Shown here piece after piece: positions 12,900-23,266 of a DNA stretch of 64,000 nucleotides. Source of the stretch: Pseudognaphalium luteoalbum (taxonomy: Eukaryota > Streptophyta > Magnoliopsida > Asterales > Asteraceae). The notes beneath the pieces were generated by a model. The model saw only the letters and a list, made by a program, of their open reading frames with translations. It was not told the origin of the DNA and made no database searches. How positions within the stretch are numbered: position 1 is the first letter of the stretch; each line of letters begins with the position of its first letter. The position numbers and the translations under genes are program-made. The DNA lies in assembly GCA_963422505.1 (NCBI GenBank), contig OY730198.1:91185748-91249747 (forward strand). Direction: 5' to 3'.

Positions 12900-13130
12900 T
12901 TACTAAAATGATTTTGCATAATAGTTTCTATTACACATAAGTTCACTTTATCCCTTTGTTAAGACTTAAGAGATACCTTTAAGACATAAGTTAATTGTAG
13001 GGGCATGTTGGATCTTGTTGGAGATTTTCTATCTTCCCTTTATCCCTTTGTTAAGTTTAAGGATAAAGGTAAATGCTTATTAATAAAGTGTTTTAGATTA
13101 GATTAGGTTGAAGTACATATATAAAATTAC

Positions 13131-15573
13131 CTCCCAATCTTCGTATGCTGAATTGTTAAACAGACTTCTTGCCATTTCGATCATATCCGGTGTAAATTGA
13201 AACGGATCCTGCTTATCAGTATGCTCCGTGGCCTACATTAAGTCCGTGAAATAAGACGTTACTGCTCACATAATCAGTATCACTATTTAAAATTTATGAT
13301 ATTTGTAATTCTTAATGCTATAGATAAATGCGTAACTTTAGTTATAAAAGAACACGTCAATCAGTTATAGTTAAAATATGAATTTAAATTATAAAGTTGA
13401 TCTTTTAAGGGCAATATGTCTGTAAATGTATTGAACTTGTCACAAAATTCTATTGTATGCATCCTACTTTTAAAAGTCCTATTGTGTATATCGAATTTAC
13501 TAACTATTGCTATTGTATTTAGTCATTAACACTAATGATGTTTGACTGATCATAAGCACCCTACGTGCCATTTTCATCCGACGTGGCACTGCCAGGTAAG
13601 CTCCACGTCATCTAAAGTTCGATACATTTTTCAGATGATCATCTTTATCAAACTTTATTGACATCATTTTTCCGGCGAATCATTTTTTCCGCAGGTACCA
13701 CAACAACTAATATACACCTCCTAACCACCAAGTCTACCATGTATGACATCACCACCATCTCCACCATTTTTTCTGGCATCCCCTTTTTTCCGACGACCTC
13801 ACAACAATCAATTTACACCTCTCCAACACCAAACTATATCTTCTCCAATTGTATGCATCATCATTGTTTACTCAAACTATATCATCTCCGTTCAATGGGG
13901 TTGTGGGAAAAAATGGTGGAGATGTTGGTGATGCCTAAGATGGTAATGTTTTGGAGATAGTGGTGAGTTGGAGATTTTATGGTTTGGTGGTTCCAGAGGT
14001 GTAAATTGGTTGTTGTGAGGTCGTCGGAAAAAATGAGGTCGTCGCAAAAAATAGGGTCGCCGAAAAAAATGGTGGAGATGGTGGTGATGTCGTAGATGGT
14101 AGGCTCGGTGGTTAGGAAGCGTATATTAGTTGTGATGGTACCTGCAGATAAAATGATTTGTCGGAAAAAATAATATTGCTGGAAAAAATGGTGTCGTTAG
14201 AAAATTAAAGTTAATAAAGTTGATGAAGATGATGATCTGAAAAATGTTTTGAACTTTAGATGACGTGGAGCTTACGCGGCAGTGACACGTCAGATGAAAA
14301 TACCACGTAGGGTGCTTATGACCAATCAAACGTCATTAGTGTTAATGACTACATACAATACAACAGCAATAATTAGTAAGTTCAATACACAAAATAGAAC
14401 TTTTAAATGTAGGATGCATACAATAGGATTTCGTGACAAGTTCAATACATTTACAGACATATTAGCCATTTCTTAACAATCAATAAAAACCAGCCCATGA
14501 AGATTAGCTTGTTAAACATAAATCCTTATTTGTTAGTTATTTACACATATATATAAACGAATTTTGAAGTTTAATTTGTCCACATGATATTCCAGAAGGT
14601 TTTAGAGGATATTTTGTATGACCAAGTAGTTTTTTTTAACACGAACTATAAAGGATCGTTTTACCTCTAAAGAATCAAATTCTGCCATAAGTTGCTCAAA
14701 AAGTTGTTTCGCATCTGGACGTTCGGTTGGCTCCTCATTTAAGCAAGAGTACGCTAATTTTGAATAGATTTTAAATTCTTTAGGGTCCCTTTGATTCCAT
14801 AGATCTGGATGAACTATATCTTGTAGTGTACCATTTTCATAATGGAATTTGGCGAGTGTAGCGAGCAACGTATTTTCTTCCGATGCTTTCCTCCCACACA
14901 ACAATTCAAACAAAACAACGCCCACTGCGTAAATATCCGATTTCTCGGTCACACCTCCATCCTTTTCAATTGCAGGGTCTATATACCCTTTTGTGCCGAC
15001 TGCCTTCGAGCGGATAACTCGCTTCCTTTGTTCTACGGGATTTTTGATGGAAAACTCAAATCCAGATATTCGAGGGCGCCATTGCCAATGATCATCTACC
15101 AAAATTGTTGAGCTGTTAATGTTACAATGTACGATAAATTCACTTCCCAACCCGTTATGGATTGTGTGTATTCCAATGAGAAGACCACCAAGTATATGCA
15201 ATCTTTTCTCCCATGTGAAGGTCGGGTTGCTTATATGCATTTCGAGACTCCCTTTGGAACAACGTTGGTTTATGATTATCTTCTCGCCTTTTTCGTCACA
15301 ATACCCAATCATATTGACTATACCTTCCGTATCCTGGAGACTAGAAAGAGCAGAAACCTCCTTCCAGAACTCAACATCTCCCAACCCATACCTACGATCT
15401 AATCTCCGAGCAGCAATTTTTATCGTCTCCCCACGGTGCTCCATTTTCCCACGGTAAACATTTCCGAAATCACCTTTCCCAATGATTCTTTTATCGGAGA
15501 AGTCGTTGGTGGCATCTAGTACTTTTTGAAGTGGGATTTGTAAGTGGGCAATCTCTGGGATTGTAGATGCCAT
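13131..15573 (-). CDS. Receptor-like kinase family pseudokinase (two exons seen; 3' end open)
   Basis: Exon 1 runs from ATG at 15573 to a donor at 14665 (GAG|GTAAAA), 303 codons. A second exon follows at 13232-13131 (34 codons, phase 0, acceptor TGTAG, donor GTAATT). Its residues include DPFQFTPDMIEMARSL and end NSAYEDWE. Exon 1 holds a leader (AHLQIPLQKVLDATNDF), a normal glycine loop (IGKGDFGNVYRG), the subdomain VIa and IX segments and a GTKGYIDPA activation-loop end. The beta-3 lysine position reads IAARRLD (Lys to Arg), HRD reads HCN and DFG reads GFE. All three catalytic landmarks are therefore changed while the frame stays open, so I infer a pseudokinase. The intron of about 1.4 kb holds a 1,059-bp foldback transposon. 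Further 3' exons are expected to the left but were not found. Confidence 0.75.
13409..14467. mobile_element. Long-TIR MULE-like foldback element (1,059 bp) inside a kinase intron
   Basis: The arms at about 13409-13830 and 14010-14467 are inverted copies of roughly 400 bp. Shared words include AATATGTCTGTAAATGTATTGAACTTG, ATTGTATGCATCCTAC and CATAAGCACCCTACGTG. The ends are GGGCAATATG and, inverted, GGCTAATATG. The flanks ATCTTTTAA (13400-13408) and ATTTCTTAA (14468-14476) match at 7 of 9 positions, as expected for an old 9-bp Mutator-type target duplication. There is no transposase frame; the open frames here are chance products of (CACC)-rich sequence. Confidence 0.8.
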
Positions 15574-15609
15574 ACTTGTATTGATCAAGTGAAAATTCAA
15601 GGAGAAAGG

Positions 15610-16300
15610 AAGATATCCGATCCGGTGATTAAGTAACTAGCCAGCAGACACATACATGTATAGAAAATTTGAATTAAAATGATAATACTTTAATAATGTT
15701 GGTCTTTAATTACTCCCAATTGTACTCAACATAGTCAATTCTTCGTCATTTACAAAGCTGTCATGACATTAAAAAGATAATGATTAATCTCCTTAGGCTT
15801 ACTCTAGTTACAATTGAGCATTATTCAAAGCATCTTGCGACTTGGCAGCTACTTATATATATTTATTAAACATCAAAGAAATTCAATTTAATCTTATAAT
15901 AACTCAAATGTATGCAATTGTCATTTAGGGGAGGTAATTACTAAAATATTGATCGATTGATTAGCGATTATGGATGACTATTGTTTTCTTTATAAATTAA
16001 TGGTGTAGTGTCATGATAGTTAGCTTAAACAACTGGTCCAATCGGACGTTGATCATTGGTAGTTAATCAAATTGTTTGAGTGTTTGTATGTGGTAGGTAT
16101 TTGGTAAAGGAATAAAAATAACACAATTTGAACTAAAATGATGAGTAATATTTTACTATTGTTGGTCTTGAATTACTCCCACTTGTACTCAACTTGACAA
16201 TTCTTCTTAATTTAGAAAGCTTTCATGACATTAATATAAAGATAGTAATTATTTATCTTCTTAGACTTAATCTAGTCATAAATTACCATATACATGGCTC
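15610..16300. other. Upstream region of the kinase gene, no other gene seen
   Basis: AT-rich 5' flank. Two related blocks (about 15670-15790 and 16100-16265) both contain TTGGTCTT(T/G)AATTACTCCCA and TGTACTCAAC, a diverged local duplication. Confidence 0.5.
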
Positions 16301-16307
16301 CAGAGGG

Positions 16308-17320
16308 TAGGTGTGTACATGGTTCTAAAACCGCACCAAACCGTACCAGAACCGCACCGAACCGTAGATCAATAAATGAAAAATTAAGAACCACGAACCG
16401 AACCATATAATTACGGTTCTGGTTCAGTTCGGTATCGGTTCGGTTCAAGCGGGTTTGGTTCTAAACCGAGAACCAAATAAACTAAAAGTCAATAATCAAA
16501 AAATTAAACACAAAACATAAAATTAACTAACAATCCAAACGTGAAACATTGTGACCATTCAAACGTAGGATAATTGCAATTAAATATCCAATGAACGAAA
16601 CGAAATGTGTATTCAAAAGCTGTAGATATCCACTTAATCGAATATTCTCTTGCAGCCTTGCTTATGATGTTTCTACATTGTAGATGTAAAAGTTGACTAT
16701 ATCATTTTATACTATAAATCAAATTTGAAGTTTATCATCGAAAGATGTAAAAGATAATATAATACGGAGTATATAATGAACATTCAATTCGATCACACAT
16801 ATATTTACACCAAATAGTCATAATATAGTACGTACATGTAGAGAACATCCAACATGAAGTTAAGGTAAAGTTAAACAAATTGTATATAAGAATGCATACC
16901 AATAGATTCTGAAATGTTAGAAGTAAGTTGTGTACCAATTTTGTTGTGTGCCATTGTGGAAGATTGAAAAATGATTTTTTGTGTGTGCCCTGGTATGGAT
17001 GAATACAAAAGACGGAGGTATGAAGTTTGTTTTCATTAACCCTACAGGCTGATCTTACACTACCCGTTAGGAATAGCCCATAATTTTTTTGGTGTTATAA
17101 AAAAAACCCATGAAAAAATATATTTTTTAGCATACCTCGGTTCGGTTCCGGTTTTGTACTGTTTTAACGGTTTTAGCACCGAACCGAACCGTGAACTATT
17201 AACACTAAAATATTGGAACCAAAAAACCGAACCGTTATATTACGGGTAGGTGCGGTTTTGGTGCAGTTCCGGTTCGATTTACCGGTTCTGACGGTTCTGA
17301 ACTATTTATGTACACCCCTA
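16308..17320. mobile_element. hAT-like non-autonomous element (1,013 bp)
   Basis: The ends are TAGGTGTGTACAT and, inverted, TAGGGGTGTACAT. The flanks CCAGAGGG (16300-16307) and CTAGAGGG (17321-17328) form an 8-bp target duplication with one mismatch, as hAT elements make. Both subterminal regions are packed with (A)ACCG(A/C)ACC repeats in both orientations (about 16330-16460 and 17140-17300), the likely transposase-binding arrays. No transposase frame is present. Confidence 0.8.
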
Positions 17321-17639
17321 CTAGAGGGATCTAATTGTCCTAGCAGTTTTTTTTCTTTTGACTTTGATACTCCATCATTGAATTTGGTTGACTTCAAATC
17401 TAGACCGTTCTTTATTAGATAATTTCAATTATTTTACTCAAAAGTTGGTTGTGGAGTCGGTTACGCATGATGCAGCATGCCACACGCCAGGATGCCCATG
17501 CCATCCTTGAATTAAGTAAACCACGAGGATGCCCCTCCATATATTTTTGTCAGGATGCCCCTCCATATATCTTTTACATTTTCACGGATGAAAGTATGTA
17601 CAAAATTAAATGATGAAAAAATTGAACTATGGAAAAGAT

Positions 17640-18330
17640 TATGGATAAGATGTAAAAAAATCAAGATGGAAAGCTTGAAGGATGGAAAAAAATTTCACAT
17701 CCTTAATTTTTTCACATTCTTGATTTTTTAAAATTACTAGATTTTTCACATCCTTGATTTTAATCCTTGATTTATCTTCTTTCTTTAATTTTTTTCACAT
17801 CCTTGATTTTTTAATTTTGATTTTTCATCCTCGGTTTTTTTATCCTTAATTTTTTTTATCCTTGCTTTTTTATCCTTGATTTTTTCATATCCTTGATTTT
17901 TCATCCTTGTAATTTTTTCATCCTTGATTTTTATCCTTAATTTTTTTTTTCACATCCTTGATTTTCATCCTTGTTTTTTTTCAACCTTGACATTTCATCC
18001 TTGATTTTTTAATCTTTGATTTTGTTCCTTCGTTGGTTTTTTCATGCTTGATTTTTTTCAGATTTTTTTCAAATCCTTGATTTTTAATATCCTTGATTTT
18101 TTCACATCCTTGACTTTTCTTCCTTCCTTGATTTTTTTTCACATTCTTGATTTTTTCATTCTTTATTTTTTCATCATTGATTTTTTTTATCCTTGATTTT
18201 TCATCCTTGATTTTTTTCACATCCTTTATATACATCATTGATTTTTTTCATCCTTATTTTTAAAATCCTTAATTTTTTTTCATCCTTGATTTTTCATCTT
18301 AATATTTTCACATCTTCTATTTTTTTCATC
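17640..18330. repeat. Degenerate T-rich minisatellite, core CATCCTTGATTTTT
   Basis: Dozens of imperfect copies of a unit built from (CA)CATCCTTGATTTTTT(T). The lysine-rich minus-strand open frame across it is a product of the repeat. Confidence 0.9.

Positions 18331-18331
<1 letters not shown>

Positions 18332-18396
<65 letters not shown>
18332..18396. repeat. (AT)n microsatellite
   Basis: Long AT run directly after the T-rich minisatellite. Confidence 0.95.
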
Positions 18397-18400
<4 letters not shown>

Positions 18401-18479
18401 TCACGTGTTGCTTATGTTTTAATTTCATTGGTCCTGCATATCAATATGTATACATATCTTGAACATTTTTTTCCTTATA

Positions 18480-19717
18480 GTATTTTTTAAACTAAACTCA
18501 CATAAAGAAGTACATGTCAATTGAAATGATATTCGAGACATACAATTGTTCGATCAGCAAGTTGCCATCAATAAAATACTTAAAAACCTTACACTATTCA
18601 TAAGTAAATCAAAGTAAACCATGTTCTTCTAATCGCGCAACAAATTGATAAAGATACTTTTTGTTTTTTTATTGGTAGTAGTATTATTTAGTTTATATTT
18701 AACGTGCCATGCAAACAGGATGATCCATCTTATCTACTATTATGATCCTGGTTATGGATGTCAGTACCTTGATATTTTTTCTTTATTAGTAACCTTGGTA
18801 AAAAATATCTTTCCAAGCACAAAAAGCAGGAAACAAAATTAAGGGGCCAAATTTTTATAGGCTCAAAATGAGTACAGAAAAGAAAGGTCAAATATTTTCA
18901 ATTGTAGCAAAAGAAATATGTATAATATTCACATTTTGTATTGTAAAAGTATCGGTATTTAATTATTATTATATTAAATCATACTTTCTAGTATGACCAC
19001 TATATGTAGCATGATTCGAATACTTGTAGTAAGGTAGTAGTTTGTGAGGAAGAAATTCGTCCTATATTTACAGTCTACGGTTTCTTTTTTTTTGTACGTT
19101 CAAAATTACGGAATAAATATTCACTTTCATACATAAAAGAGTATAATTAACTAAAATATTTATATTAACCACACTTTATATGTATGTCATATAAATGTGA
19201 GTACATGTAAGGGTAAACTAAATTACATTATAATAATTATAGTTTTTTTATAAATAAAAAAAATTCTTTAAAGAATAAATTTGAGAGGGAGGGAATATAT
19301 CTTTTAAAAAATTTAAAAGCTCTTCATTTTATATTATCTCAATCTAACACAACAGTTTTGAATATAAGTAAACATTATGCAAGTGACACACAAATTTATA
19401 AATGAAGTGTAATTCTACATTTTTCAAGTTAAATTTAAATAATGAAGAGTAGAAATAATTATGTGAATGATTTTTAACACATTAGTTTACAACAATTGAT
19501 TGATAAAATATAAAATTGTCATTGTGTTTGATTTAATAGGATGATAAAACTATTGTAAAAGTATTGGTAACAAACTAATAAATTATTATTTATACAAATA
19601 ATATAAAAGTTCCTTGTAAAACACATAAAAGATAAAATAAATTAATTGATATCTACGTCAAAAATAAATAGCTGATTAATGCTATTAGATGATTTTGCTG
19701 TTGGCATCTTATATAGA
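18480..19717. other. Intergenic, no supported gene
   Basis: AT-rich sequence without recognisable coding, repeat boundary or RNA gene. Confidence 0.5.
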
Positions 19718-19746
19718 TTAGCATCGATCCGCACGATGTAGCGAGA
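19718..19746 (-). mobile_element. Helitron-type 3' end
   Basis: On the minus strand a short CGC/GCG-stem hairpin (CGCTACATCGTGCGG) is followed by ATCGATGCTAA and then a host T. CTAA fits the CTRR rule. The element body would extend to the right. Confidence 0.5.
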
Positions 19747-19889
19747 CACTTTCAATATTTATGAAAGATATATGTCAATTTATAAAGGATTGTAAATATT
19801 TTATAAGAAAAATTATTATTATACCATCACCTTGATTTTACTTCCATAATCAATAATAATGAGAAGTTAGTAGGAAAAATATTTATTAA

Positions 19890-19890
19890 A

Positions 19891-19922
<32 letters not shown>
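19890..19922. repeat. (AT)n microsatellite
   Basis: Simple AT run within anonymous AT-rich sequence. Confidence 0.9.
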
Positions 19923-19926
<4 letters not shown>

Positions 19927-20869
19927 TTTATTGAACAATTAAATATTATTTGACTTATTTTATTATTTCTATAATCACAAATGTTTATGTATGGAACATA
20001 TTGCATGTTATTTGATATGTAAATGTTGATTTCAATTCATAGGTTTTTTCCAAATTTAGTAATGTGTAATTTTGTCCTTTATGTTATAAGTAGGGGTAAC
20101 TTTGTCAGTTTCAATCTTTAAAAATGTAAGTCTTTAAATAAATATGCTAAACAATTTATAAAAGAGAATGAAACATGACTTTAAATATTGACTAGAGTTA
20201 CTAAATGTTTTGTGAACATATAAGATAAATAAATTAATTGTTATCTACTTCAACAATAAATAATTAATTAACATTTTTGATATTTTGTTTTTTTGGCAGA
20301 TTACCGAAAATACGAATTGTAATATGCGGAAATATCAATTGATATTATTTAGAGATTATTTAGGTGAATAATTGTATTTGATTGGTTAATTGAAACATCG
20401 ATGAAATTTAGAAATCTGATTGGTTAATGGCGGCTCTCAATTTGTTAACAAATTGAATTAGCAAATGTTTTTATTTATTTATTAATATATAGATAACCAC
20501 GATCTATATGAAGTCAAACAATTTGTTTTAATTATTTATGATTGTATTATTATTTTCACACTACTTTTAATTTTAATATGATCAAGTTGTTAGTACACCT
20601 AATTTAGTGCCAAGTTGTTAGCTTTATTAATAACAAACACTAGCACATGTGGAGATTACTTCTATGGTTTTATTAATTTTTACAAAGAAAGTAAAAATGG
20701 GAGGAAAGAGTTAATCTATTATTAGCCACGAATTCTGATCGATACAAAAATCTAACACGGTGGTAAACTTATAAAATAAATTTTCACAACGTTAATATTC
20801 ATTTGTAAAGCATGTTAATCAAAAGGGTTATGCTAACTATGTGTCTCAATGTCACATGTTAAGGTGTCA

Positions 20870-21300
20870 TCTCTGCTCAATAAGAGCATTGTGAAGTTGA
20901 TGATGATGAACCCTTTGGTCGCGTCATTCGTCCATGCACATTTGTGTTTCAACCCTCACGTCCCACGGATGTCTTGGTCTGTTTTGCGGGTGTGACGGAT
21001 ATTCTTTCTCAAGTTGACATATATTGCGTCCATTGTCCTCGGTGATCATGTTGTGCTAAAATAACACAAAGGTATATGATTCTTTTGATATTATATGGCC
21101 TTGGATGGTTTTTAATAATGCCCAACGGCCTCAAAGCGCTCTGAATGCGTGTTTTACATCTTTTCTAATGGATTCTTGGTACCTCTTGAACTTCATATTC
21201 TTTTCCTCGATCGGACATTTATATGACTTCAGAAGATTTGCTCATTCTAGATAAATTCTGTCGGTGAGGCGATATGCTTTCATAAAGGTTTTGCCGCGAC
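20870..21300 (-). pseudogene. PIF/Harbinger transposase C-terminal fragment
   Basis: The minus-strand translation includes KSYKCPIEEKNMKFKRYQES, then IRKDVKHAFRAL, GRWALLK, and, in another frame, HNMITED. These are in the order seen in plant Harbinger (DDE superfamily) transposases: a P-x-EKN-x-KF region, RKDVERAFG, LKGRWA and LHNMI. Stops interrupt it (after IYLE and after FRAL) and the frame shifts near 21110. The N-terminal two thirds, including most catalytic acidic residues, are not recognisable, so this is a dead fragment. No terminal repeats were found. Confidence 0.7.
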
Positions 21301-22021
21301 CGCAAAAGTTGTAAAATTATTAGTGTAACAATTTACATGATCACAATACATGAATACATAAAACAATAATGCCAAAGAAATTGAATATGATAATAAACCA
21401 CATAGAAGTAATGGGTGAAATACATACCACAAATGTTATGCGGAATTGAAGTTAACATCATATGAAGAAGACTTAAATGTTGAACACAACTAGTTTCTCC
21501 CTCTTACCCACTTGAGAGTAGAGAGCTTAATGGACAACCCATTTCATGATTCTACTTTTATGTAAAGTTTGGGTGGGGAGAGGACTAGTTTATATAGGAA
21601 CTAATAGTATGTCCATCGATACTAACATACATAATGGTCTAGATTTAATATTCCCTTAAGTATGATAATGTGTAATAATCATGCCATTAAATATGATTAA
21701 ATAAATCATGTAACATATACTTAAATGTGGGAGTTGTAGGCAACAACAGCATGCCATATTCTTACAAAAGTAAACGGTTTCGATGACACTCTGTTTTGTA
21801 TTAGATCGTTGAATAAATTAGATTAATTAAGTATGTTGATGTCGTTGTTTAAACTGGCCGGATCAAAATATGTGTGCCAAATAATATTTCTTGACAGTTG
21901 GCATGTTACATGACTACATCATAACCACTGCACGATGTAGATCGATATCTTTGTAAATAATATTCATATTAAAACTCTAATATATGCACAATTGTCATTT
22001 AAGGGAGGTGATTACTAAATA

Positions 22022-22049
22022 CTAGTTGCATACCCGCATGTTGTAGCGG
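22022..22049 (-). mobile_element. Helitron 3' end
   Basis: On the minus strand CCGCTACAACATGCGG (CCGC/GCGG stem) is followed by GTATGCAACTAG and then a host T. This is the canonical Helitron 3' layout. The body extends right, towards the P450 gene, but its 5' end was not found. Confidence 0.65.
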
Positions 22050-23266
22050 AAATTCTTTGTAAATCCGTGAAATCATAATATGATAAATTGTGGGAAAAAG
22101 TTATGCGATTTTATTTTGTATGTATGTATAATGATTTTTTTTTTCATTTTACGATCGTAAAATGCGAACTTATATTAATAGTCGTTTATATCTTCCTCAT
22201 TAACTATATTCCTTATTATTATTACCAAATATACAAAACACTCTATAATTGACTTATTATCTAGTGTGATGTATAATCAACTTTAAAATGATTTAATAAA
22301 TATAAAAGAATCAAGTGAATTTAAACCATTTATATTATGTAAGTTAATAGATGATAAATACTTTACAATTTTTTTAAGATGCGTATAAGAGTATTATTGT
22401 AATTTTGCATCTTTAAAATGTTAAGAATTAAGTTAAAAAAGATAAACCCTTTATAAGGGTTATTGATTATTGATTACTAGGATAGTTATACATATCCCTA
22501 TACTAATTAATTGAGTTTAAGTGTGTGTTTAGCAACAATAGGGTAGTGCATATTTAAAGATGATTGATGAATATTGTAACTAAGGAGAAAGAATTGAATA
22601 AGTGAAGTTTATGTATCAACTAATATATGAATTATTTCTGATTTTAAATCTTTGGACACATATATCAATGCTCAGATTATATTACTTTTGAATTGATTAT
22701 TGGGATGAATAAAAGGTCTAACTACATCTATACATTAAGAGCAGCGATTTATTATCCTACTCTAATTTTCATCAAATTAACAAGAAGATCGATTATGACA
22801 ATGAAATGAGAAAGAGATTTAGTGCGCCGTTGATAAGGATTAGATTGGTTGAAGGATTTAATAGGAGGAAAAATCAACTAAATAAATTTCTATAAAAAAG
22901 AAATATCGAGTTTGATTACAATGTAATTAAGATCGTTGTGACACGACAAATATTACTTCATAAAACATTGATACTAACAAAGTAATACTCTCACCGTCTC
23001 AAAATTATAGTAAATCTTCCTTTTTACAGATGTCCCCAATTAATTATTCACTTCCTAAAATAGATAGAGAAGATTGATTGTGATCACCATATTACCCTTA
23101 ATTGAAGTTATTGTTACAAACTTTTATAGAAACAGTAATTAATTAGTTAAGAGTAAAACCGTCATTATCCAAAATGTAAGATTGAGAAATCAGTAATGAT
23201 TATACTTTTATTAAACTGCGGATATTTAGTCGGGTGACAATTATTTTGAGACGGGAAGAGTATATA
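22050..23266. other. 3' flank of the P450 gene; no other gene seen
   Basis: AT-rich. At about 23010-23260 the sequence has the features of a worn MITE (CTCCGTCTCAAAATTATAG-like words on both sides), not resolved. Confidence 0.4.

Noticed and set aside
13658..13960. 100-codon plus-strand open frame
   Set aside because: It lies wholly within the inverted-repeat element at 13409-14467 and comes from a biased (CACC)-rich sequence.
17981..18238. Lysine-rich minus-strand open frame
   Set aside because: It is the translation of a T-rich minisatellite.
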